Part shown: positions 31,301 to 39,046 of the stretch, piece after piece
How the letters are laid out: the number at the start of each line of letters is the position of its first letter
How positions within the stretch are numbered: position 1 is the first letter of the stretch
Assembly (NCBI GenBank): GCA_964035575.1
Contig: OZ037859.1
Coordinates: 1 to 64,000, forward strand
Source of the DNA: Rhynchopus sp. YZ270_cl-10
Taxonomy: Eukaryota; Euglenozoa; Diplonemea; Diplonemida; Diplonemidae
Reading direction: 5' to 3'
DNA length: 64,000 nt
The notes under the pieces: generated by a model
What the model was told of the DNA's origin: nothing
Databases searched by the model: none
Seen by the model: only the letters and a program-made list of their open reading frames with translations
Translations under genes and position numbers: made by a program

Positions 31301-32313
31301 CCGAACACCAGCATACCTCGCTCACCCCCACCTACAGTGTTGTTGCTGCAGTTGCTGCTGCTGCTGTTGCTGTTGCTGTCGGTGCTGCTGCAGGTGCTGC
31401 TGATGCTGTTGTTGTTGCTGGTGTTACGGTTGTTGTTGTAGTTGCTGTTGTTGCTGCTGATACTGTCCGCCCGCACATCCTGTGTCCGCCCGCGCATCCG
31501 CTGTCTGCCACCGTTGTTGTAGTTGCTGTTGTTGCTGCTGATGCTGTCCGCCCGCACATCTAGTGTCCACCCGCGCATCCACTGTCTGCCACTGTTGTTG
31601 TAGTTGTTGTTGTTGTTGCTGCTGATGCTGCCCGCCCGCACATCTAGTGTCCGCCCGCGCATCCACTGTCTGCCACTGTTGTTGTAGTTGCTGTTGTTGC
31701 TGCTGATGCTGTCCGCCCGCACATCTAGTGTCCGCCCACGCATCCAGTGTCTGCCACCGTTGTTGTAGTTGTTGTTGTTGTTGCTGCTATCAAAGCTGCA
31801 GCCGCTTGGGTTGTTGGGCACAGGCCTCTTTTTGGGGTAATAATGGGGGGGAATGGGGGTGCACCTGCAGCTTCTGTAGCCGCTGCACATGAAGCCCTTG
31901 CGGCCATTGCTGCAGGTGTAGATGTTGCTGGTGTGGTTGTTGGAGCCGCTATTGTTGCAGTAGACGCTGCCATAGAGGCCATCACTCCAGTCATGGCTGC
32001 TCATGTTGCTGCAGCGAGAACGTGGTACCTGAGAGTGCTGAGTTGGTGTTGAGGAGCCCACTCGCGATACGTGCCTGCCGCAACCGTGGGAGGTACTGAT
32101 GTTGATGGCAGTGCTCCTGCTCACGATGCTGCTGCTCATGCTGCTGCTGCTCATGCTGCTGCTCATGCTGCTCCTGCTCATGCTGCTGCTGCTGCGCATG
32201 TTGCTCATGTTGCTGCACCAGCTTCGGCTGTCACCCCCGCCATCATCCATGGCTCCACACAGGAGCACCATAGCCCAAAGCTGGGCACTCCACCTGCACA
32301 TCTTCACCACCAA
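25324..32313 (-). mobile_element. RLE-type LINE encoding two OTU-like domains
   Basis: The span given is the coding part; the ends of the element are not resolved. A single giant ORF carries reverse transcriptase and a restriction-like endonuclease, the hallmark of the early-branching RLE non-LTR group (R2, R4, CRE, NeSL types). No APE domain or RNase H was recognised. It is oriented opposite to the APE LINE and is not next to the 8-bp arrays. The open frame of nearly 7 kb suggests it is young or still selected. Confidence 0.88.
25324..32313 (-). CDS. OTU - Zn finger - RT - RLE - OTU - Zn finger polyprotein
   Basis: 2,329 codons open; the true start is uncertain because the first 350 residues are low-complexity Ser/Asn with 27-28-aa repeats. 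Order of parts: OTU-like domain 1 at about 580-730 (Cys in NGECMYVALLG, WGNHLTLHLAAN, His in NNHYEEV); a C2H2-type finger (CPVPCC then HIGAH, about 780-812) and a CxxC pair (about 825-845); reverse transcriptase at about 1050-1320 with motif A QIDYENAFNSI, motif B RGAQQGDPAGPLLFSL and motif C YLDD; a CCHC motif (CRQC to HIFAC, about 1605); the endonuclease with KPADIL and AIDVTVW (about 1664-1685); OTU-like domain 2 at about 1880-2010 (Cys in VGDCAFDAV, His in GHFSPL); and a Cys-rich finger (CENC, CSSC, CEGC). Known relatives: OTU or other cysteine-protease domains occur in some LINEs, such as Dualen and NeSL. Two in one ORF is unusual. Whether they act on the polyprotein or on host ubiquitin is unknown. 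Confidence 0.9.
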   Translation of the reverse strand: MVVKMCRWSAQLWAMVLLCGAMDDGGGDSRSWCSNMSNMRSSSSMSRSSMSSSMSSSSMSSSIVSRSTAINISTSHGCGRHVSRVGSSTPTQHSQVPRSRCSNMSSHDWSDGLYGSVYCNNSGSNNHTSNIYTCSNGRKGFMCSGYRSCRCTPIPPHYYPKKRPVPNNPSGCSFDSSNNNNNYNNGGRHWMRGRTLDVRADSISSNNSNYNNSGRQWMRGRTLDVRAGSISSNNNNNYNNSGRQWMRGWTLDVRADSISSNNSNYNNGGRQRMRGRTQDVRADSISSNNSNYNNNRNTSNNNSISSTCSSTDSNSNSSSSNCSNNTVGGGERGMLVFGASLAGREGQSYCVTLRVWGTFITPNVHMGRAEHGLGFDWWSILWERLSSLRRPDPRWVAEAPEWGVFVSFAVLDMWKDRRAPTLSHLILWLVGRRGTRRTRRGHRSLNWTKAQASRFRRRKAPCKRPPSQLFRRIRAAVVRVALQWVAIWALVCVGYELGRSAPRALGCALIRDAELLSVLLRKGLLQGRYRARSGRLWLRVLASRVWVFMQRLRRPAGTGDGWELSPQSISLGPGALAGGADGDINLEEAANLDAFLEVHGGKRVPNAANGECMYVALLGKKNALYLDVSKARTELADRARVTKVKTGLRRYFETEAQLSSFIDGLTNPEVWGNHLTLHLAANAWSTTIAVVQPGPNPVVTINPAASSKDLRTQKDRRVRVVSLLNNHYEEVQMDPKNALAMVQSAPFAELDPKGLTATPIPAMTKESPSPLGADAPRLFCPVPCCNGSSLHRPQPFSVPGLRTHIGAHLSSGDHIPHDTLNKLGLGQCEACGGIRSASKETCLQCAKLVKAIAKPTPRERTAVEKADDVDLPEWWEIAQIPIRTTDAIPTSIDRPAAVEFTQALEDVAAVGDEASWKRLCMFAKLVLPAKRGGKHLKTKVAVLRQKDVDEWREGEIAAMWRAAANRTGGTKKEKERKEPTWEEREKAMVREVRNGRMAAGMSRLHKGGLAERTEESTDILRRKHPHEEPQPATSLPEIASEPLKPIAALKAINSMAKGSAPGPFGLRGDHLKGWMVKHPDLNILPLMTQVLDLLRRGKAPSETAMFMAGATLVALKKGDQGDVRPISAGNTLRRVVSKIEVASVREKARGVLLPGRQVGVAVDGGLEAATMVVAAYAKRHQGSDKVIVQIDYENAFNSIFRKTFLEATRKYLPSISPWVEWCYNSHTGLVYGDEMIPSTRGAQQGDPAGPLLFSLGIKALTDEVRAVQGIDCSIWYLDDGTIMGNPEAVARALELVRTRSAELGLKVKLSKCEVIALGQQTPLDLDRAGLPVCSHTTDLAETCSACEGKVMSVKYGGFAFLGAPIGDDEYCEAYMEKKVEEFAVQLRLLQKVSDSQAGLTLLRQCEGFARMVFYMRAIGHACTHKYLSQYDKEVDAALAALFGDEDGGLPEEARRQAALPCRVGGMGVRRIRDHWTAAAMGARSGLHQLCTELDPSFTWDAEGWERTATLYNEQVAEGARIDPKLQPAVPLRQRDLSAGILEEQLRDLFVKGDAYDKARLNSLALPQAGSWLTAPPTWEHYIPPIAFKAAARLRLHLPIYAEGVSCRQCNQPMDTRGDHIFACRMGGHRILRHNSVRDYVYGAANEAGLSPILEPNHLILGNNKPADILLSTGVGESRGRAIDVTVWTPTSASMVQGAAVAKGYAATKAETAKRKKHGDACAAERLAFTPFALETTGGLGPAAASIWQQMLRFAADRKLGNRVEMSQRWNWGLGTTLQRQIGKAATDRGSLTGCLRGPLRERVDLDPTVDPEEGDLIRLPPDHLPNLEVTDDHQGDIRVSAEEEPETGNEKETAPETAAQDPTPHSELEANLVKWGLSRPQVPVPFRVGDCAFDAVCWSVRSWKVVTSSTLRSLAVERVKRDADLARNAMPDLATWVRWMSLAGNRDRRSWADQTALAGLARALQVVIVAVVSSDSKVHIHRPASKSNGAVAVLHTGAHEAGHFSPLCMTDNTFAYLRSLAPDTPLPEMQCHSTGALSRMEERPGRQGELLTCENCALITECSVPHWFCSSCERTWCEGCGSANAKCVLRAKPVQPVQPVQPTTSQTVGGSYYNSNPAPPQDAATEVKEEVMDEEDSADCADHDTTMDNNTATAAESFVWGPSEQSYNTTPTALTGDHHLGSAKTGGWTAKSHAERRTKLTTLGTSRRAQGNHTRRSGVVEDRSAETTARRPSPPISRGSDVEAKGLVPHSQKEGDRVPRNVEEWADCFFPRGGTRREGMTPLAPEVAYEALDAWWDQREELGRVGGRQTSQYGALRAVLVLMMEATFK
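31430..31790 (-). repeat. 81-84-bp coding minisatellite in the RLE LINE 5' part
   Basis: Four to five tandem units encode roughly GRQWMRGRTLDVRADSISS followed by an Asn/Ser run. Units differ by a few substitutions and by the length of the AAC/AGC trinucleotide tract. It lies near the start of the large ORF, where it may be a spacer or 5' UTR. Confidence 0.85.
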
Positions 32314-33084
32314 GAAAACAAAAAAGTCAAAACAGTAAAAAACAAAAGGACAAGGAAGACAAAATACACGTCTCTACCTGCACTTCGCCAGAGAGGAACT
32401 ACTCAACGGCCTTCTCTCTGCCCAGGACACGCCACTAGGAGGCGACAGGTAGGACCCACACAAGGGGGAAAACAAGTGGGGGAAAGGGGATAAGGGGAGA
32501 AGCAAAGGACAAGATGGGGTAGTGTGTAGCAAAACGTGTGTGCCCCTTTCTTTTTTTTTTTTTTTTTTTTTTTTTTTGTTGTGAGGGTGGTGGGAAGGAT
32601 GATGGAGCTTTCTCCTCGAGTGACGTGTAGCTGACAAACTCCGACGAGTCGGTGAACTGTGTGATGAGTAGTGGCTCCTCACATGGCAGGACTATTGTCG
32701 CAGGCGGTGTTGGTATCTCTGTCGGTGCAACTGTTGGCACGGATGAGGGACCCTGTAAAGTATTGGGCTCAAAAACAAGCGACAGGGGTGGGGATTTTCA
32801 CGACTGCTCAGTGTGTCTCGACATTCCTTGTGGAATGGAGGGAAGGAAAACAAAGAAAAGTTTGTAAGATGAACCTAAGCCTCTCGTAAACAAAATATCG
32901 AATTGTCATAATATTGTGACAAAACGTCAAATGAAGAAAGAAGGCAGCAAGACAGAAAAGGTTGAAGACCCCTGATACACGTTCCAATTTCAGGTACACT
33001 GTTTCACGGGCAACAAAAACTAAACAAAATCATCTGATTGACGACAGGCTCACCGTCAATCAGCCTAAATATTAGAATTGCAAA
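32314..33084. other. Intergenic, possible host terminal exon on minus strand
   Basis: A 27-base T run at about 32,550-32,577 is preceded on the minus strand by an open stretch (about 32,580-32,760) encoding PTVAPTEIPTPPATIVLP. It follows a plausible 3' splice site (TTTACAG at about 32,760), so it could be a last exon. No upstream exon was found. A partial match to the stem-loop motif (GCTTAGGTTCATCTT, minus strand) lies at 32,868-32,884. Nothing else is recognisable. Confidence 0.35.
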
Positions 33085-33465
33085 TACACGGATTCCGCCA
33101 TCTGCAAACCTGGAAGCCAGATCCCAGATCTGGATAAGTTGTGAATCTGGGTTTTCATTTTTTCTGAGAAACACGGATCCAGAAGCCACATCTTGAACGG
33201 ATAATTACGGAAGGACACCACTAAGCGGTGCACGAAAGGGGAGATGCCCTTGAGTACGAACTAGGGAGGAGGTGGGGTGGAGGGGGTGGAGGGAAGCAAA
33301 GACAAGGGGGTGGGTGGGGGGGAAAGAAAGAACATGCGCATGCGCGACAGGTGGTTCGCATGCGCTTCACATATCCACTCACTTCGCCACATCTTGAAAA
33401 CGAGCTGGGAAACGAGATCTGGGATCTGGCTTCCATAATCTGGCCATATCTGGCAGTATCCGTGT
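33085..33465. mobile_element. Putative fold-back / MITE-like element
   Basis: About 380 bp with inverted ends. TGGAAGCCAGATCCCAGATC and one further base at 33111-33131 are perfectly complementary to 33415-33435. Outer ACACGGATTCCGCCA (33086-33100) matches the complement of 33450-33464 at 13 of 15 bases. A third partial copy of the end sequence lies inside near 33,173. There is no ORF. No certain target duplication was identified. The arrangement suits a small non-autonomous DNA transposon, or simply a fold-back repeat. Confidence 0.6.
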
Positions 33466-33519
33466 TTAAATTAAAAGAAAACTAAAATGGTGACATGGTG
33501 CAAAAAATATGAAACTGAC

Positions 33520-34281
33520 TCAGACGTGAGAAGGCTCCGTCGTGTGCACCTCTTTCGCCTCGACGTTCGCAGGAGCTGCCTCACCCTCCACATCAGCAGT
33601 GCTGTCTTCTGGGGAAGGGGCAGCGGCAGCACCTTGAGTGAGGTAGAAGAGAATGCAGTTCACGATACCGAGCCCAGCCGCAGCAAAGATGAACGGAATC
33701 CCGTAGTTAAGGGGGCACTCAGAGAGGGAGTGCTCAGAGAGGTAGTAGTAGTAGTCACCCGAACGGAACATCCAAAAGGATTCGTCCGCCATGATGTCCC
33801 TGTGCACCGCACCCAGCAGGATCGAGCCGGAGATCACCGCCAACACCGTCCCAACCAGGTGGATGAAGCCAGCCCCCCTCCCAATAGCCTGCAACTCCAC
33901 GCCCATAAACTGTGCAATGTGCACGCACGACGCAACGAAGAACACTATTGCGGTCGAAATTGCAAACGCCTGTGCTGCCTCAAAGAGACTGCTCACCGGC
34001 GTTAGGTCCTTCGTATTAATGTCACGTGAAGTCGTCAGAATGCCATCTGAATAGCTGCGACCAAACGGAAACACGTACGTCTGCTTACCTCTGAACAGCC
34101 CTGTCTCCGGCAGGGGAATCCCAGCCAACGCAGGCAACAGCCGGTGCACGACAATGGGAGGAGGGCTAAGGGGCACATTGCAGGCCTTTGTCACACTGTC
34201 CTTCGCGACAGAAGTTGCAATGATGAAGCCGATCGCAGTGGCACTGAACACCAGAATCAAGACGCGTGCAGGGACAGACAT
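33520..34281 (-). CDS. Four-transmembrane-segment membrane protein
   Basis: 253 aa starting MSVPARVLILVF; the upstream in-frame Met is less likely because it lies in sequence that looks like 5' UTR. Hydrophobic segments are at about 7-26 (VLILVFSATAIGFIIATSVA), 104-125 (AFAISTAIVFFVASCVHIAQ), 135-158 and 197-216. This gives a claudin/tetraspan-like layout with a long first loop (about 75 residues), short second loop and acidic cytoplasmic tail (SPEDSTADVEGEAAPANVEA). No claudin W-LW-C-C or tetraspanin CCG signature was seen, so the family is unassigned. It has a single exon and is first of the host genes after the transposon-rich half. Confidence 0.72.
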   Translation of the reverse strand: MSVPARVLILVFSATAIGFIIATSVAKDSVTKACNVPLSPPPIVVHRLLPALAGIPLPETGLFRGKQTYVFPFGRSYSDGILTTSRDINTKDLTPVSSLFEAAQAFAISTAIVFFVASCVHIAQFMGVELQAIGRGAGFIHLVGTVLAVISGSILLGAVHRDIMADESFWMFRSGDYYYYLSEHSLSECPLNYGIPFIFAAAGLGIVNCILFYLTQGAAAAPSPEDSTADVEGEAAPANVEAKEVHTTEPSHV

Positions 34282-35087
34282 TGTTTGAGATTTGTTGTGT
34301 AAATTATTTACTGGGCGTGGTGTGTGGGTAGGTGTTGGCAAACCCACACTCATCATGGTGCGTTGCAAAGAACAGAGGTGTGTTCGATACCATGCGTTCG
34401 TTCGTTGTAATGTCGTCTCCGGTTGACGTTTGCATATTATGGATCTTTTGTGATGTGGCTTTCATTCTGCAGGATCACCTTGCAGTTCTCCACCCCTGGG
34501 AGAGGGCCACAAGCGACGCCAACACGAGTCCCTTCTGCAGAAGCGGTTTGTGTGAAGTGTAAAGAGTAAAGTGTAAAAGACGAGGTGTCTGCAAACCCGC
34601 AAACCCGTAACTCTGCAATGGGTGGTGTGGTTGGTTGCACAGGACCTGTAGGTGCGCAGACACGTGGTCAGGATCACCTGTTGTCAGTGCACCTGTCGAA
34701 TGCACTATGGTTGCTCTGGGGAAGGAAACGTTGGAAACTATTTTTTTATGTATCATACAAACCCCGAAGGCAAGAACTGTGAAACTCAACTGACCCTAGA
34801 TGTCTCACCGATCGATTTTGTTCTTTTTTTGTTTGCACTTTCTTTTTTTCTTTTGTATACTCTCGGTGCATCACCTTTTATAACGACAAATACCAGGAAT
34901 TGGCTCTCCCAGCGAAGAGAGGTTTGGGCCTTTGCTTTTTCTGCTTTTACGTTGTTTCTTTTTTATATTTAGGCACCAATTCCTGCGGAACAGTTTGCTT
35001 TGGAACACCACGGAATATCGACCGACCACTCCAGAAAAGAAAAAAAACTATTCTACAAAAAAAATTGGCTAGAGTGAAATCGCAATA
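34282..35087. other. Intergenic with a reversed mini telomere-like motif
   Basis: No gene supported. At about 34,591-34,611 the sequence GCAAACCCGCAAACCCGTAA holds about 2.5 reverse-oriented copies of the GGGTTTGC unit, ending in the GGGTTTAC-type variant. The rest is mixed, with T-rich stretches. Confidence 0.6.
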
Positions 35088-37078
35088 TTATGCCACACGG
35101 GTTTGGAAGCAATCGTGCAACTGACTTATCAAGTCCATTGTCGGTACAATGCTTCCGTCGATCCGAGACAAATCAATCAGAAAACCCTGTGAAAAGTAGA
35201 TCAAAAAGAACACAAAATAGCATGAATGAAAAAGCTTTACAAACCTTGTCGTGTCTATCGTGCATTCGGTACAGGCGGATTCCCAGTTTGATTCCTCCCG
35301 TTTTGTACGTGAGACTCCTCACGCTGAGGTGGTAGGGGCTGATGACCTGTACAATATTTGATTTAGGAGGTTGTCATGTAAATTGACCATGGAACATACC
35401 TTCCAAGACATGCCCTTCTCTGCCAGGATCGTGTAGATGCCGTCCAGAATCTCTGCAGAGCGTTTCTCGCTCATCAGCCCAAGCCGCCACCCACACCCAT
35501 GATGGGCCAGGTACCCTATTGAGCTTTCATCGCCACCAAGACTGTCGCTCCTTGGTGGCAAGGACTGGGGCGGGAGTGATCCTGACTGACACAGACCGTC
35601 GTCCAATGGGAATACCATCCCATCTCCCTGTGAAGCATATGCGTCAGAGTGGCATAAAAGTTTTGTCATACCTGTAACGATGTCGAGACTCCTGTGGGTG
35701 AGGTCACGTACGATCTTACCCCAGGTGCCGACTGTGCAATTGAGGACGACAAGCCTTGGCGGATGTAAGATCTGAAAGGAGGGGAACTTGCCACACTGGT
35801 CCCTGTAGCAACGCCTGTGGGGACAGAGGATGGCACCACGAACTTGGATTTGTTGTAGCGGAACTTTGTGTGTGTTGCGCTCTGCTGCACCATCATATCT
35901 ATCACGGGAGAGCTCTGCAGGTGCGACGAGGGCAGTGACGATGTGGAGAGCGAACCAGAGCCGTCGGCGGGGTTGAAAGAGTTGTTCGGGACAGGAGTCG
36001 TGAGGTTGGACACACTGGTCATGTCGTAGAGCTCCTTCCGCCGCTTCCCGTCAAGGAGAATGTTGTACGCAAGCGACACGTCGTACTGCTGGCTCTCCTC
36101 ACCCGCCTCGATTTCGGTTCTGACTTTCTCCTCCGTCAAGTCCAGTTTGGCTGCCACCTGCGTCACCACACCGTCGTCCACTGCCTCCTCATGCTGGTCA
36201 ACCATTTGCGACGGCGACATCTGCAAATAGGCAGGCAGGTCCTTCTCAAACCACGACGTCTTCCTGATGTCCTCAAGCGTCATCCGCTTCATCGGGTCCA
36301 CCACAAGGACCTTCTTGATGATATCCCTCGGCCCCGACGGCATCGAAGTTGGGAGCGAGTACTTGCCTCCCTTAATCTTCTGGAACAGCGCAGGGATGCT
36401 GTCCTCATCAAACGGAAGACGTCCACACAGCAAAGCGTACAAGATCACCCCGCAGCTCCACACATCGACCTCAGGTCCTGCGTAGAGCATCCCGCTCACG
36501 ACTTCCGGTGCAGCGTAGTTCGGCGATCCACATGCCGTCTTCAGGAAGTCTCCGTCTTTCATCAAATTCGAAAGACCGAAGTCCGCTATTTTCACGTTCA
36601 GCTCGCTATCAAGCAGAAGGTTCTCTGGCTTCAGATCACGATGCGCCACCTGGTAGTGGTGGCAGTACTCAACACCACTCACGATCTGCTGGAAGAACCT
36701 CCTTGCTGCCGACTCAGTCAACTTCCCGTTCTGAACGATGTAGTCGAACAGCTCACCTCTGTTGATGAACTCCATGATCATGAAGATGTCTGTTGTCGTC
36801 TCCATCACGTCGTACAGGCGGATGATGTGCGGGTGGCGGAACAGCTTCAACACAGTGATCTCGCGTTTTATCTTCTTGTCCATCTGCGAGCTTTTAATCT
36901 TTTGGCGGTTTAATATTTTCACCGCCACCTTGTGCTCTGTGACCTCATGGGTGGCCAGCTTCACCTTCCCAAAGCTCCCCTTACCAAGAGTCTCACCTAT
37001 GATGTAGTTCCCGATTTTGAATGCTTGATGTGGTGCTGCCTGAGGGGCATCCTCAGGCTTTTGCGGTGACCCGCTCAT
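35088..37078 (-). CDS. AMPK/SNF1 catalytic alpha subunit
   Basis: Four exons (37078-35672, 35627-35400, 35346-35245, 35186-35088) give 611 aa. This kinase senses low energy and phosphorylates metabolic targets as part of an alpha-beta-gamma complex. Kinase domain at about 24-280: [27 protein letters not shown], and the activation-loop Thr in LKTACGSPNYAAPE, equivalent to AMPK T172. An auto-inhibitory UBA-like segment follows (AAKLDLTEEKVRTEI, then VSLAYNILLD). A Ser/Thr/Pro-rich linker leads to the alpha C-terminal domain, rebuilt only by splicing: GCGWRLGLMSEKRSAEILDG, MSWKVISPYHLSVR, IRLYRM, and GFLIDLSRIDG, which matches the YLLDF end of AMPK alpha. Introns are 41-58 bp; three of the four 5' or 3' sites follow GTATG...CAG, the last intron starts GTTTG. 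A 5' UTR intron ending at about 37,101 is possible. Confidence 0.95.
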
Positions 37079-37369
37079 TGTGCGTTGCTGTAGTCTGTAC
37101 CTGGAAAAGGCGTTGTGTGAGTGAAACAACAAAAAAAGGAAGACTTGTAAGATTGATGTACCTCTCGTACACCTCTGGAAAGTTGATAAGAGCCTCAGCA
37201 CCTAGAACGCCACAAAAGGGGGTCGTGATCGCCTCTCGCTGACACAGCTTGTCTAAACACTCACCACGATTGCAAAATAAGAAAAGTCGCTTTTATTTTA
37301 ATACCACTGAAAACTCTATTAGTTGGCGAGGTGAGCAAGGACGGGGGTGTAATCTAAGGGGGGGTGTGG
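37079..37369. other. Intergenic between the BIVM-like gene and the AMPK alpha-like gene
   Basis: Short spacer of about 290 bp holding the AMPK 5' region and the BIVM-like 3' end. No extra gene. Confidence 0.7.
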
Positions 37370-39046
37370 CTACGCTGTGGGGGTGACGGGGTCTGCGGTC
37401 CCGTCCTTCTTCTCGTCTTTCTCGTTCTTGTCTTCATTGGCCTCCTTCTCCTCCTTCTCTGCTTCCTTGTCCTTTTCTTCCTTGTCGTCCTCGGGTGTCT
37501 CCTCAGACTGCTTCGGTGTACTGTAGACGTGGAACATCATGTACCCTGACCACCCTGTGAGGATTGCACGACAGTCATCAAATGGAATCCATGTGTTGGG
37601 ACGCTGTCCACGTCGTGCTGTGAGGATCTCTCTCTCGTGCACCCCTTCGGGTGTGGTCCACGAACGCATGGCAAACACAAGTGCGTAGTGGTTCGTGAGA
37701 TGGAAGAGAACCGCGCTGTTCGGTGCACTAAACGCATCCCTCAATGCATTCCATTGCTTCGTAATGGTGGGAGCATCGTCAGCAACCTTCGTCTTGTGCA
37801 ACACACTGCCCCTCCCCATGAGCCCCTTCACCTTCACGCTCTTCCCAGTCTTCTCGGAAAATATTTGAGTTGCCTGAGGGATCCCCCAGTTCCCAATCCC
37901 TGCTGTGCTCGGTGCCTCAGCACGGTTGAGTTTAGCGAGCGCGATGGTCGAACGGAGCCACTTCGAGAGCGATGTGTGCACGATCTGTAGGAGCGACTTC
38001 GTGGCTGGCTTGGACGACTTCTTCTTCTTCTTCTTCTTGTCGTCGGTTGTGGTCTCCTCCTCTGCGTCGTCGTCGTCGTTGTCGTCGCTGCCCATCTCCA
38101 GCTCTTCACCAACGCAATAGTTCTCCACCTTCACCCGCGCAGGAGCAGGCTCCTCTGGGGCCTCCTTCTTTGCTGCCTCGGCCGCTTCCTCAGCTGCAAG
38201 CTTTTGTCTGTACTCTTCGACACTTTCACGCGTCAGCTGCCACACATCGATGAGGCTGTCCACTGCGTTCTCTGGCATGCCAGGGCCTTCTGGGCCCACT
38301 TCGGGCGTGCCCCGCTCGAAGGCGACGTCCATGCAGTGCTTGCGGAGGAACACGATGCACTCCTTTTTGTTCACACCCATCGCCTTTCTGCCTTCAATGG
38401 AACGCCCCGTCTCTGCAGCACCTTTGGCGACAACCTCAAGCAGGTCGTCCAGCGACGTGACCAGGAGCGCGCGCATGAGGCTCTCCTTTGCCTTGCGCAC
38501 CTGCTCGGACACAATGTAGCGCAGTGCATCCAGCGCTGAGTCCTGCGTCTCCGCACCCTCGCAGGCGCGTGTGTGGTGAAGCACAGTGTTCCACGCACCC
38601 GCAACGCTGCTCGCTGCGCACACAGGGCTCGCCTGCTTTACCCAGCCTTTGAATGCCTGCGGAGGTGGTGGTGTGGGGGTGGGTAAGAGTAGGACACATA
38701 CCGAGTTGTTATATGCCACAGAAAAGTTGCGGACGTCAGAGGGAAGCGTCTTGTCGGGGAGAAGAAGCGCGCCAAGGTCGACTTTGTCTTCGTCTGTTGG
38801 GGGGTACGGTGTGGGTGTCTGCCCAGTGCATCATTTATTGTTGCAAAGACCATAAAATATGTCAAAAAAAGGGGGGCGTTTCGCTTGATCAGATCTCGAC
38901 CGTTTGTTGCATTGCACGCTTCCACGAAAAAAAGGCATACCCTCAGCAGTGTCTGCTTCTATCTTGCCTTCTCCTGGGATGATGAGCGGGGTTTCCTTCA
39001 CCTCTTCCTGCTCAGTCGCAGGCGACGCATCTGCATTGAGAGCCAT
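37370..39046 (-). CDS. BIVM-like protein
   Basis: Three exons (39046-38941, 38793-38702, 38656-37370) give 494 aa from MALNADASPATEQ. The C-terminal core (about residues 350-455) contains LFHLTNHYALVFAMRSW, REILTARRGQRPNTWIPFDD and ILTGWSGYMMFHV. This matches my recollection of the conserved core of BIVM (basic, immunoglobulin-like variable motif-containing), a gene known from deuterostomes and Giardia whose biochemical role is unknown. Upstream there is an acidic stretch (MGSDDNDDDDAEEE) and a Lys run. The last 45 residues are a Glu/Lys tail. Introns of 147 and 45 bp begin GTATG and end CAG; the phases restore one frame. Identification rests on remembered family sequence, so an alignment is needed for certainty. 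Confidence 0.82.
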
